Below are positions 23,801-38,800 of a DNA stretch of 64,000 nt, piece by piece; the stretch's first letter is position 1, and every line of letters starts with the position of its first letter. The notes under the pieces were generated by a model. The model made no database searches. It saw only the letters and a list, made by a program, of their open reading frames with translations, and was not told the origin of the DNA. A program made the position numbers and the translations under genes. The stretch is from assembly GCF_964355755.1 (NCBI RefSeq), contig NC_092671.1, forward strand, positions 3,547,001-3,611,000, written 5' to 3'. The DNA is from Antedon mediterranea. Lineage: Eukaryota; Echinodermata; Crinoidea; Comatulida; Antedonidae.

Positions 23801-26800
23801 TTATTCCCTCGTTTCAGGACACCTGTCCTTTAATGATAATTTATCTTAGTAGGCATAACACTATCAAATGGGTCATTCGTAACTTTAAAATAAATAGTAT
23901 CCCTCTCCCCTTCCTCATTTTAAAATCGTAGGCCTACATTAGAATATGGCCAGTAATACGACTAAACAATATTGAAATTATATTTTGTTGTTTTAGGCCT
24001 TTGTGCAAACTGTTACATTACCTTATATAGTGTTTATAGTATTATAGGCAAATACTGTGATACATTGTCACATTATCTATCACATGTTCATCTGTATCGT
24101 GGGCTATAGGCCTAAGCCTTACCGTAACCTTATAATAATACACTGTATTACATAATTTTCCTATGATTCCTAAATACATGATTTATGTACACAGATATAG
24201 TTATATTATTATAGGCCACGATATAGAGGATCGAATGGATGATAATGTATGACAAACTTAACCAAATAACAACAAAGTATGGCGTCAACGGCATGTCATA
24301 CCGATTTTGTTATGTTCATGAAGAACTATTTGGTCGTTTAAATACTTGGTGCTATTTCCAATCAAGTTCATCCAACATTGATCACTTTCAAATTGATAGT
24401 TTGTTGATGGGTTTATTATTGATGGTTTGACGTTATTAAAGTAACATTGTTTAGTCTATTCGTTAATTACTGACCCCTCTTTAAGAAAAATAACTATTAA
24501 ATTTAAAGATCATTTCCACATGAAACGTTGTGTTTATTTAGTCTGAAATATACCCCATTGTTTTTTTCTGAAAAAAAAAACACACCAAACTATTAAAAGG
24601 ACAGTTAAACGTGACTACAATGACAAATGCTGTGTTCATTGTTCTGAATGTAAACGGCGGCCGTCGACGGATTTCTTAAACAATAAACATAGTACTTGAA
24701 CCATGTTCTAAGTTTATGTATAATGTTACTAATGCGAAACAATAAAACAATGGTTAGGTCTATAAGAGATTAACAAATTTAACCCGGTTTCAATAAACAA
24801 TCGTTGGATATTGGAGAGACAAGGAGTGCATGTTTGGCGTTACCGTCTCAGTGATATAAACAACAAAATGCAGATTCGTTTTCCGAGTGTAGCTTGTAGC
24901 TTGTAGCTGTCAGTGAAGTTATAGATTGTAGTTGTGTTGGTGCTTGGCTACCACCAATCACACGGTCCTGTGTTCAGCTCCCGTCAGAAGTCGGGGAAAA
25001 CAACTGTACTCCAAAAAATAGTTGTTAAAGACTTTGTTTATAGAGCGACTTGTGTATGTGTGAAGAAGGAATGGTGAATTCACGTATTCGCTTGGCACTT
25101 GGCAGCAATAAAATAGAAAAGAAGAGATACAAATTATATAATGAAGCATAGCGAATCGCGAACTGGTCGCGTTTACGCAGCGTGATAAATTCACTAAACA
25201 TAGTTACCAACAGTGCAATGAAGACGAACATGAGCCGCGCCCTGACCATGCTACAACAAATTACTGTATTTAATGCGGTTTATTTCGAATTTAATGTTCC
25301 ATTTAATAGGTTAATATTCGTGTTTTAACATGAAATTTGATGGTATTCATAACCTAAGGCAATCTACGTATTTGTACAGACACAAGAATGACTATTATTT
25401 CCTATGGTGATTATAAGAAGACCAACTACTTATGATTCTTCGTTCGGTTATTAACCTTCAAAAGTAACCCTTGTTTAAAATCCGTTAGTACTTTAACATT
25501 GTTCACAAACTTGATATTAATTGATCGCTAATCCACGGTTATTAAAAAGAAACTATAAAAAGTGATATAGGTTTAATTTACTCTCTAACCAATTCTTCGA
25601 CCTCGGTTTTATCTGATTTCCTAATTTCGAAAGTGCCTTTACATCGGGAAAATACGATGAAGGTAGAACTCCTATAGAAGGGACACTTTCTATTCAAATG
25701 AACGAAGGGAACATATTGTGTTTAGCGTACAGCCACAACACATATTCAGGGAAAACCTCTATTAAAGGGACACTTTCCCGTCTTACGAAGTTGGAGCACG
25801 ATGTTATCATGATTGTTTCTGCGAAGATGTCCCCTTAATAGGGATTCTACTGTATTGATTAATATTACACAATTGCCATATTATGAAATAAACATACTGT
25901 AGGCCTACTCTAGATTACTACAAAGAGGAGTCAGTATTGTCTCTATTCAGGTAATCGAACGACCGAGGTGGCGGTACCCAACATGGTTGACTCCCCAGCC
26001 GTTATAGCCACGGCGACTGCCTATTTCTACATGTTAACATACATTTCAGTTAACATTATAGTAATCGACACAAAATGCACGACCGTCTGAATACCAACGT
26101 TTGCAAGAGATTAAACCTGGAGACCGGGTTATGACCACGCGTGCTGCAAATCAGCGGGGCGTTACGGGAGTCACGCGTGACGCGTTTTTGGAAGATCTAA
26201 CGTGACAAGCTCACCGATATCGGTGAATTGTTACTAAAGTCACATATTCTGTTGCTTGCTTATCTTCATATCTGTAACACAGTATTTTTCGTTTTTAAGG
26301 CAAACGTCACTACTCAGTTTTGTGTGTGCTGTTTTTCACGCTCTAATAACTTGCACACGTTTAAATGGAAGAGAGCATTAAAGCTCAGGTACAGGCATGA
26401 ATTTTAAATGTAATATCTAGTTAATTGTACATAAATAAAAAATTTGTAACACAAATCAAGACGAAAAAACATGAATTTCCCTTAATATGGTCAAATACAA
26501 ATTTGGCAAAATTCTGCCATAAAAATCAGGAAGACTTTTTTTCAGTAGTTAAGTAGTTTAACCTAATGTAATAACATGTCTGGTGACTCCCTAGAAGGTG
26601 AAAAAAGATGGTGGATATACGGTGGATAATTGTTGCTATAGCATGAAAATAAAAATCTAAAGTAGAATAAAAATACCAGAAATGTAAAATTCAAGTTATA
26701 TTACCTATATTTATTCATATAACATTTTTTACCACACCGTTTAGTTTTCATAGCTTTTTAAAATGTCTCTCTATTTACAGAATTTGTGTACAAAAGAATA

Positions 26801-29800
26801 GAGATTTTACTGTGTAATTTGAACTATCCCCCCACTGATAAGAAAGTGCTTATTTTCAACAAGCTCGTGTAAACACAAATAAAATCCCAAAAATTATGAA
26901 ATATAGGGGAAATTATAGATCGATAATTATTGGAATGTATGATCAATAGAAATTTGTTGCCCGCACCTGGCCTTTAAAATTATCAGTACGAGCAATACAC
27001 CTCGATTTGTAAGGTATATAATTTTGAAATCTGACCCAAAATAAGTAAATGCAAATAAACTATTATGGTTCCATTCTAATTAAACATATTTAAAAACAAA
27101 ATTGTCATCAGCTACAATTTTTCGTTAGTATGTTTGAACTTTGACATATGATTCTAGATGACGCTAGTCTATAATATGATTCAAATGCATGGACAAAATA
27201 ATAAAATAACATACTTGAAAATGGCAAACTTTGAGTTAGTATTAAGTGATGGATTCCATATCAGCAATTCTAAGAGGCTTTAAAAATAATGTTTCAAAGA
27301 AAATGATCGATATCTTTAACGAATTGACAAATCTGTTCACATGATTTTGACTACTTAATTTCTTAATTTGTGATAAAGGAAATTCATAGAAAAATATTAA
27401 ATCATCTTTTTATACGTACTATCTATGAAAGCCGTCAAGTTTACAGCTAAATTATTACATTTTATTTGAACTGATCATTTGATTATTGATATGTGGAGGA
27501 TTAATCAATTGCATATTAATTCATTTTCGATATTCGATAGATCTTATTGATCGATTTAGATTTCCGATAGATTAATTAATTTCATTTTGCGATAAATCAA
27601 TTGCTTATTAATTAATTTTCTAAGTTGCGATAGATCAATTGATTGATTTTCGATAGATTAACAAATCATGATTTATTTTCGATTTGTGATAGATCAATTG
27701 GTTATTGATTAATTTTCGATTTCTAATAATCAATTGCTCATTTACGATTGTTTTCAATTTACGATATCAATTGCTCATTGATTGATTTTTGATATATTGT
27801 ATCAATATTGAAACTATATATATACATTAAGCTACAATCTAAGTGTTAAGCATGTTGCTTAAACATTTTACTTTTGTTTTTTTAGTGAATATAGAGTACA
27901 TGTGTATATAGGCCTAAAAGTAAGTGTCTATTTTGTGATAGTAGGATCTCTGAAATCAAAACTTATTAATCATTTTAAATATAATACAGATATAAATCTT
28001 AAACAATGTCAACATAATAACTATTATTGGACATCAGAACGATATCACCTAAATGATTGACTTCTCTGTCTTTACGTGTGTCGATTGGAGTTATTGTAGC
28101 TGCTTTCATGTCCCCCATCAAGCAGGCTGTATTTAAAGTTAATGTCGCCACTGACCAGGCCCCTGGTGTGGGGCTAATCTACAGTAATTGCAGCAAATGC
28201 GTTTCCATTTAACGCAATAAAAACTGTTGCCAATCGTTGAATATTAACGCTTTATATTCGATTATGCTCCTGCGAATTCTGAGAGACCAGCCGCCCTGTA
28301 AAAACATCTGCAGGCCTAGAATAGACCGCAAACGTGCTTCTTTACCAAACTTGAAACGCCCTAATTGTACGATTATCATATTGTCTCTGGTTTGAGATGA
28401 TTGATGGTTAACGCGTTTTTGAAGAATTTGACGAACCCACCTGTTCTAAATTCATTCCATAACAGTTACATTTTCTGTTCTGTTGAATGTGCCAAAAGTT
28501 GTTTTATAGAACATTCGACATTTTTAGATTTCCTTGATGGAACTTTCAAAACCGAAAGTCCGACATTGGATTAGGAAATATTAACATGTATTTGGTTGAC
28601 CTTTGGCAAGATTTCTGTTGTCTGAGTGACATTAATGTTTACTATCTGAAATGAATATGAAATTGGAAAAGCAGGAAAGTAGTATTAGTCGTCTTAGTAC
28701 CGTACTGGACCTATTCTTCTTGGTTCTCTTGATTGTCTTCAAAATTGTATTTCTCTTCAAATATCAAATCATGTTTGCAAATTGAAAAGTTTCCTCTTCT
28801 TGTTCTCATTGGAAGTACCTCAACCACACTCTCTTAACATTTATTTAAATGACTTTATAGACACTTTGTACAACTTGTTAATTATACATGTATTGTCAAT
28901 GTTATTTTAATGCTGTACATAGTCTATTTTTTTTTTTTTTGATTTTGCTTGTAATGTTTGTATGGAGTTAGAGAAACACGCTATTTGGCGATAGTTGTCT
29001 TGTCTCTTTTCAGTGCTCCCTTTTAATGTTTCACTGAAAGGAATAAATAAATACAATACAATATGGTCCATACAGTAGTTTACTTCGTATTCATTTTGTC
29101 TAAATGTATGGACCATATCATATCTTACCTATATCACCAAGGTAAGATATGATAATCATCCATACAGTACGGTAGCTAACTTAGTATACTGTAGATTTTT
29201 GTCTAGATGTATTCACTATATCATATCGTACCTATATCACTATAAGGTAAGATATGATATGGCACATACACAGAAGTTAAGTGGCATCGATATTTGTCTA
29301 GATGTATTCACTGTATCATAGCGTACCTATATCATTAAGGTAAGATATGATATGGCACATACACAGAAGTTAAGTTGGCATCGATTTTTGTCTAGATGTA
29401 TGCACTATATCATAGCTTACCTCTATCATTAAGGTAAGATATGATATGGCACATACACAGAAGTTAAGTTATGGCATCGATATTTGTCGTGCAATTGTTA
29501 TGCAATAGTATTCAATAGTTTGAACTTTTGACGGTAGTCCTGTTCACATTAGGAAACTGACCTGCCATTGTACACTTACGACTTAAACATGATGAGAACT
29601 AAGCAAGATGTTGAATGTTATTCTTATTTTTAGATTAAATCAACAATTGGATCATCCATGTCACAGGAATATAATAACAACTATGAACTTTGTATATAGC
29701 GTTGACACGTTTTGTTTGACCTCTGAACTTAGACCCTTCCTATACCCACAGTTGAATCTGTTACGGTGATGATAAAGTCTTTTGTTGAAGCAATTTTAAG

Positions 29801-32800
29801 GTTTTTTTTTTGACGAATTATAGATACGTACATTGGAATTCGCACGCACACTTGTGTAATGTGAATTGTTATAACTTTAGGCGTCCTCACTCGATGTTCT
29901 TTGTGAAAAATATAGCTTTTTATAGAAGAAGATGGAACCATTTTTACTGTTTGTATACAAACATTCAATTACGTCATTTGTCTTTATTTTATCAACATCT
30001 TCATCTTCGCCTCGTCATCGTCTGTAATCCTCACCGACTGCAACGACGTTTCATCATTGTAGTATATAAAAATGTCAGACGAGTAGTTTTTTAAATGGTT
30101 AAATAATGTTTTTTCTATCGTATCCTGTTTTTTTCTTTTTCTTCTTCAAAACAACAATGTTTAGTTTAACCAAACATATACACACAACAGTTAGCTGTAT
30201 CAACAAACGATTTAACAACATTTTGATTGTCTTGTAAGTTGTTGTAAACGAGGATGTAATGATCATAATGTTTAGTGTGGGCCTAAATAAACACTACTAA
30301 ATGCCGTATAATTTAAAAAGAAATTGTAATCGGAGAACACAAGTTCAAAAGGAACTTAAATAATGTTGATACATTAGGCTAAAGATCAGACCAAACATCG
30401 GAAACAAAGTGTCACCTTAAGCTATCATTATTGCTGTCAAGCACCTCAAGGAGGACCCACCCGGTTACTCTTGAATACGATATTGACACCCTGAGACGTC
30501 GACACATCGTAGTCGCCTAGGTTAGCGTGGGGAAATTCCTCGTCCCAACGGACTCCAGCGGCTCCCCGGGTCGCTGTCTAGGCTTTCACCTGTCGCTTGC
30601 CGAACTTGCTAATTTTTTAGCCAAATAAACAGTTTTCTTATCAAATTCCTCAGCTGTAGTCACAGTAGTCATTGTTAAAACTGTGGACAATAATTTAAAG
30701 AATTGAAGGCGTATGCGAGAAATTTGAGTAAATTAAATATTGTCATTGTTAATGACGGTTGACTTAGACGTACGGCTACCTTTATTGGAAACACATTACC
30801 TTAATGGTCGAGCGGACAACGCACTTTCCCATGCTCTAATTTAAGGTACCAATATATCATTCAAATCGGTCAAATTATATATTTTTATTTCGTTTGTGAT
30901 GCAATAAAGAGAGGTATTAAAATTACGCGTCGTCAATTTGTAGGACTGTACCATTATCCGCGTTTAAAACGCGCGCACCTTAATATTTAGTGTAATCATA
31001 AATATAGGCCCAAGCATGTTCTTCGATGTTAAAAATAATGTTTTATGTTCCAAAAACAACATTCACTTGATGCACAGTGATATCAAGACAATTTTAAACG
31101 AATCAATAAATAACAAAATCAAACGAAATTTCAACTATTTTGAATACTTGTAAGTTCCCATTTAGAGCCTGGTACTTTTGTACATGGGTTATTATAACGC
31201 CTAATGAGGTCTAACTTATTTTTAATAGTTTTTCAAGAGGGTAATTAAAAAAGTTCTTAAACGCCGTAACAAAAGACCATATCATTTCCTTTCTAATGGG
31301 TAAAGTAACTTCAAGTGTTATCAACAGTTGTATCGAAGCTAGTTGAACCAGGTTGAACTAGGATAGCATTTACACTTTTATTTGCGATTCAACTTTCTGA
31401 TTTTAATCTTTATCAACATATTTCTGTTCATCACACGGCCTCTTTCTTTTCTTTTATTAACAATAGTGATAGCCCTAATAATAAATGGAATAACCATAGT
31501 TTGGTGGGGTATTTTGTGAATTGTAAAAGTTATTTCTCAAGATATATTATATATATTGGTTCTTTTCATTAGCATCTGATAAAATCAGTTCCCATGTATC
31601 TAGCTTCTAATTAGTGGCATACACGATAGATCTAGTTGATAATACGATTTTAGCCCGGGTGACTACTGAACTAAACCCGTTCGTGAGGTGCTCAAGGTCA
31701 CGTAAATCCGGTATCGACACCATCTCGTTTGCTATTAAAATGTTAGCCTAGGGCTAATTATTTTTACTGAAAATTTAACAATTAGTGTCAATATAACTCC
31801 ACCTTTGCTTCTACTTATCATTTGTAATCTGTTTTCTTTTATTTGGAAGTCAAAAAAATGACAATAACTTTACGTTTTATTGGTTTTTCAAAACAATGCT
31901 TAGTATTTTAGCTTGTAAGCCCCGCGGCTACCATAAAGTGGCAAAACGTTTAATAGCTGCTAATATTATGATTAACTAAATAAAAGGAATTTGAACTTCA
32001 CGACGTTATTGGCGATTTAACAAGATATCCGTTTCTCTACGTATGATTTATATCTTAGAACTATAAGTACTAGGAGGCCTCTTTGAATAGAAAATATAGA
32101 TTTATTCTGTATTTTCTGATTTTCTAAGTATCATATTTTTCTCATGACAATAGTAATTATTTGGCACGTGCAAAAACTTAATCACAATTATTTACTGAAC
32201 ATTTTGTACAGTCCTTAATTGTTGACGCAAATTCTTATAATCATACTTTTGCGTGTTTGTGTTCTTTGAATAAGTTTACAGAAAAATGCATTGTTAGTTG
32301 CGTTAACATTAAACATCTAGGCCTAAATATATTAACTGGCTTATCCCGTAAAAAACATTAATATCAGGATAGTGCTTTGTTTACGTGGCTCATTACTGGA
32401 TATGGATGGCGTGCATATAGGCCTAGTATTCTTCTATCGATTTGTCCGTACCAATGTATGTACCTGTGGTGTCATTGACGATTTCTCATTTATATAGATA
32501 GAACTTATTATTGTAAACGTTTCTGTCACCAAACGGGACCTTCTAATAACTTTCTGTTAACAATAGGCCTAACAACAGATTCCACTTAGATTAATGATTC
32601 GTTAGTTGACTTGAAAGGGCTTTAAATACGTGGTTTCCAAACATTATATAACACAAGTTGTTCTGGTTGAGAGAACGAAAGATCCTCGGAACTTAGTAGA
32701 GCAATTGGGATTGAACGATTGAATCTAAACTATAATATAATAAAAAGTGACAGAATAATTATATTAACAAGAGAGTGTTTGTTATTGTGTGATTATGTAC

Positions 32801-35800
32801 CAAATACTGGGTTACCGCTTCGGAACACCGTTCCTTTGTATTTTTTTGGTAGGTATTTACTGCCTACGGTATGGTAATCTTATGCAGACAATTGGAAGAT
32901 ATTTATGTTATGACTGTTCAATTACAGTATTTTATTGTGGTATTTAGTAGGTATTATTGCACTATATTCACTGTTATTAGTTGGAAAGTGAGGCTCAAAG
33001 CAAACTAAGATCTGTTGTGTTTCTTAATTTGTTGTAAGAAAAACTTTAATCTTTATGAACAATTATATTGATTGTTATCTCGAGGTGAATAAACTTGTTG
33101 TAATTTGTAAAAAATGTTGAAGTATTAACAGTTTTAAATCTTACAATACATTATTTTATGTTTATATTTTACTTGCGATGGGTTTTTATCAAAACAATAA
33201 TTTGCAGTTATTTCATTTCCACGCCGACGGCTATAACCGACCTCCGTGCCAGATGCTCAGTAAAATTGCAATATTTGTTACAGAAGCTAAAAAGACATTC
33301 CCACCGAAATGACACATACTTTTTGATTGTAGACTTTAATTGACAAAAACTTGATTGGTGGTCGGAAATTCCATTCATATTTATTTCAATAACGAGTTAT
33401 TATGAGAAAATTCAACTTTCGTCATTTGCGTGGACAATGTTTTAGACCTATATACTGTAGACCTGGTTAAATAAAACCCACAATAAACACAACCTGAAGT
33501 TCCGTAGTATAGGCCTATGCCCAGTTGTTAATGTTTCCAGAAAGAGAAGTTTTAAGTTCTGTCTATTAAACTATGAAACTAATTGAACAAATTTAAGTGA
33601 TGTGCGAAGTATGGTAGTGATATGCCCAAATATAGTAGTGATATGACATAATCATGTCTATTATATTGGCACATATTTTGTCACATCAAGTTTGAGAGTG
33701 TAGACAGAGCTTAACAGTGTGATGTTTGTCGAATAAGGCGTACCATATTTTCATTCATATTTCAGTTGTATTTGGAACAACTCAAATACACAGTTTGAAT
33801 AATTATATTTTATACTTAGTGGCTGTATAAAAAAATGTCTAGTAAAGTACTTATTATTACAAATTTTATGTGATATTATATTTTTCATTATTATGAACAC
33901 TTTTTATTAGGTAAGTGTACTTTACGTTTTGGTATATCTCAACGCTCTAACGACTACACGAACTACGGCCTTTTATGCTATTTATACGACGACGCAATTG
34001 TGGTTATTATTACAAAGTTGGTCGTTCTAACCTAGTTATTTTGCAGAGTTCCATTATTAAAGTAAGACATAATTGATGTTTAAAATTATTAATCTTCTGT
34101 GGACATCTTCCATCGTAACCTGTGGCTATTGTCACTCAGGTTTGTTACAAGTTCAAGAGTGCATTCGTCATACTTTGATGACAAAATACTGTGATTCAGG
34201 AGTCGGCCTCGACTTTCATATTTCGAGTATTTCACGTTTTTTTTTTCACTGATCGTTCACCTGTTCTTGTAATAATTCTATCTATTCTATCCCTTTTTTA
34301 TGTATAATAGCTGAAAAATCTTCTTCTTGTGACTTGTGAACTTTGACTTATGATCATCTCTAGTGATCTCCGGATTAGCTGCTTCAGTTGTTGTTTGCAT
34401 GAATTGGATTTTTTTCTTTCGTAGGAATTGTTTCAATTTCCAGTAAAAAATATACTCAATACTTTACTCTCTTTAAAAAAAATATTTCCAATGAATCGAT
34501 TTCTTCTTGTTAATTTTTTTAAAAAGAAATTGATTCTTCGTCCTAAGCAGTATTTTGGATGAAGTGAGGTCGTCCATTAATTTGTTTTATCACAAAAATA
34601 CTCTAAATATAAAGTTCGATACAACCCATGGAAAAGCTCACTTATAGACAAAAACAAAATATTTGGTGGTAGGATGGCGAAGCCAGACATCGCCTAATAA
34701 CACTCTTGAAAGATCAGTTATTTGACAAACTAATACACAGTATTGCATTCTTAAAAATGTGTTCCTGTATTGGTATGCTAAGGAATATTTTATGGACCTA
34801 ATTTTATTACTGTCAATCATAAGCAAAAAGTACAGTAAACCTATTATTATAATATAGTAAAAAGTTTTTCAAACGATATATTAAGAAACGCACGCAACGG
34901 TCACGGATATTAAACATTAAAGATTCAAGTGATATCTGAACACATAATTCAACAATGATCCTAAAGTATGACGAACCTACATAAGACAAAGATAACGATC
35001 TAAACTTTAGCAATTTAATATAGGCCTATAGTGTAATGTAATTTAAAGTAATACATTCAATTAATTACATTTAATATATTTATGTAATTCAGCGAAATTT
35101 ATTGTTGTCTAAATAAAATCTAACATTTAATAATTTAATGTAATGTAATATAATGTAATTTAATACTACTAATAATAAAAATAATTATAATAAAAATGTA
35201 TGGATCTCATGCCAGTAATTTATTTGTATTATATGTTCTTGGAATGTGTTTTTATTTATATTTTAATTGAATTTAAACGCATTTAGGATGTTTTGAATGC
35301 ATGTTTTGGGAGAACGCCATTTCAAATACTTGCTGCATTTCGAAATCAGTGAATTGTGTAAATTTCGATTTTTATAGGCCAACTACCTGTCTAACAGTCG
35401 CTATAAATTAAAAAAATACAATAAAAAGAAAGAAAAGAGAAATATAAAACGTAATATTCAACTTTATGGGAAATGAAACGTCGGTCTTTGACCTATTATC
35501 TGTCAAGTGTATACATTTTCGATAAAATCCAGATGAAAAGATTCGTTTTTATGTTTATTTTAGTATCTTTAAACTTTAATTAAAAACAGCTATTACCGGA
35601 AACTTTAATAAACCGCGATGTACCGGTGTTACGATGTCGCCAACCTTATTTACACGTGTTCTCTCTTCACATTAAAAAATAGGGTAGTCAGAACAAATTG
35701 ATTTTTAATTTTGCTAAATGTCGTTAAATATAATTATTATGATGAATAATAGTATTCCATTTCTATAGACTTCGTCGTAATAGTTTGGAAGTCAAATGTG

Positions 35801-38800
35801 TACCTTTTTTGCGTAAATGACGTCAACATAAAAGGGTCTTATTCTTTTAATCACATAATAATGAAATACTACTGTTTTTGTGTGATAAATTCATTTTCCA
35901 TAGAAACAACTTCACACATATGAAAATGTGCAAGAAATGAATTGTACGCCTATATGAAAAAAGCTATCGACGGATCGTTTCTTAAACCAAATATACAAAC
36001 CACAAGTTATTGAACTTTTATCTCGTTCATGGCGAGGTGTTCATCTTAAAACATTTGATTAATTTAAATGATTTCAATGTCATGTTTGAGCTCATTCGCT
36101 GCTGGGTACGGGTAATGTATTAACGCGATAAATGTATTCAAACGTTACCGAAATTAACCCATCTTACCATATCAACGCCTAAGAACAAATTGTTAATATG
36201 CCTTCCACGAAATGGCAAGCTACAAAGTATCAGCAAGGTACAACATTTCATTTTCAACGTAATAACATTAACAATAATCATACTACACGTTGATTGGATA
36301 TGACACTAGACCTAGACCTAGGCATAGTAAATGGAATACAGCGAAATAGTTTGCAGTTTATACCAGACGATTTTGACGCGCGCCTACAGAAATCATACTT
36401 TGAAGACACGCGTATAAAAGACGTAACCATTATCAATGCTTACTCGCGCGTGTACAAAAGAAGTACCATTATTTTCTACGTGTCTACGCGCGCGTACAAA
36501 AGACGTACCATTATTATCAACGTTTAAACGCGCGCGTACAAAAGATGTACCATTATTATCAACTTTTGAACGCGCGCGTACAAAAGACGTACCATTATTA
36601 TCAACGTTTAAACGTGTGCGTACAAAAGATGTACCATTATTGTCAACGTTTTAACGAGCGTACAAAATAATTACCATATCAACTCGGAACGCGCGCGTAC
36701 AAAAATTCATACTATTATCAAATTATCACTGTTGATAAAAAAAATGTGTTATTCAAACATTTGTTAGAATAGTACCATATTGAATTATTTGATGATGTTT
36801 GAATTTGTTGTCTGTATATACTTAGATTCGTGATTAACTGCTAAATTGCTATTAATATAAATATTATGAAATGTCTACTCATTCTTTTCCGTTGACTATC
36901 ATCCGGTGCATGCTACGTAAGCGGTCTGATAACCCAACGCAGGTCAAGCAAACTGAAATTAACATCACTGGTATATAAATTCAAATAATTATTTTTCGCT
37001 AAAACACTCGACGTTTCTTAGATAAGAATAATTGTTTGTCTCATTTGTCTCTTTTTAATCACTGTTTTATATACAATAAATGTTTCATGTCCAAGTAGTT
37101 TTAAAATTGTTATTATCCTACAGACCTTTGTAAAGTAAATTTACTACTTTTCATCACGCAATACTTTACGAAAGTTCACGTAATACCTTACGTCATAATG
37201 GGAACCAAGAATGCTTCTCATACGTAATTCTGGCTGTAAAGCAGTTTATCGAGGCTTTTATAATGGGGAATGTGTCTAATAGGCTCTATAGGGTGGGTTG
37301 GAATACAGGTATAGCTATATAATAAGCTAACATCAAGTGAGTTGCGAGTATATGTCGTATTATGTATTTTTGACGGGTTTGGCTTTCCATAGTCGTACCT
37401 TGTATTCTATTTTCCAGCGTGCACGATGACAGTTGTCGACACGGATTTGGTACGATACAGAATAGTCTTTCAGTATTCAAAGAATAATTTCGTTTCAATA
37501 AAGTGCTTGCATATAATTGATATAGTGCTCATCTGAGAATAATAATCATGACAGTGGGAATAAGACGACTGACTTCCAAGAGGACATGAACGAACACTTT
37601 ACATTCCTAAACGAAATGTCTCGTCTGTAGAGATTAAACAATGGCTAATATATCAAGACTAATGTTTCCACGCACGTACAATTTGTCGTTTCGTGTTAGC
37701 ACGTACGCCACTTCCGTGCATGTGCGTATCTTGACTAAAACATCGTAACATTTTTCTTCTATGTTTAAATTGTGAATGACTGTAGGGTCATCCCTTAGGG
37801 CCAAGTGACGGACACATTTCGGATATGTATCATACGGTAGATGATAACTCAGGAACTCGTTCACGATTTGCCGCCATGAATGTATTACAGAAATAACAAA
37901 TGCAAATCAACCAAAAATACTTCAGTACAACAAACTTTTTAATCGAATTAGGAAAATGAAAAATAATTCTTTTCTTTTTTGTGTAATAACTGTTTTGTGA
38001 TGTACTAGTAAAGCAAGGAAATGTATAAGATATAAAACATAGCAAAGAATTGAACTTGTTGTCTATAATCTATATTGATACATTAAGCATGAGCTGAGAA
38101 AAAAATAAGTAAGCCTACAACAACAAGAGTTTGTAATAGCTTCCATATTGCGTGTAAAGAAAACGCATCACACAGCTGTTGGGTTGGATTGCGTTCGATT
38201 CACTACAATTATCTTAATACCTGTCTTGTGGCACTTAACCTTATAATAAGTGGGTATCTCATTAAAACGGAATCTAGATAGGCACTTTCTTTAATTTACT
38301 TCGCTTTGTTTTCAGTTCTAATGAGTCAAATCTGATTTGATTTGGCATTTAAAGTCCCGTTTACGAATTTGTTAAACGCGTGTGCACCGGGATGTCGATT
38401 GATGTAAAACCGCAGAGAGTTCAGTCCATACGCGAACATCGCATGGCAATCAGACGTGCTTGTCCATTACGCCGAAACAAAATAGTTCCCAGGAGAGAAG
38501 CGACAAGTTACAATTAAGAAACATTAATTGATTTAATAAATTGATTTTATCGACTGGCAATAAAATAACACAGAAATTATAAATTCAGTATCGTATAATC
38601 ATTAGTTTCCTCGTTGAATCGTATTTCACTTGACTGCTTCCGATTTATGTTGACATACTGTGAGTAGTAGGAACTGGTGTGCTAGACGGGGCCCAGCAAC
38701 CATACACACTTTGGGGGTAAAAGGTGGGGTTTGAAAAATGTTTATTGGAAAAAACATAAATCTCCAATATTTGTTGAGGAATAAAAAATTTGTCGGCAAT

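Noticed and set aside
36294-36654. Open frames with a 14-residue RARTKDVPLLSTFK repeat
   Set aside because: By-product of a 42-bp satellite; no splice sites or homology.
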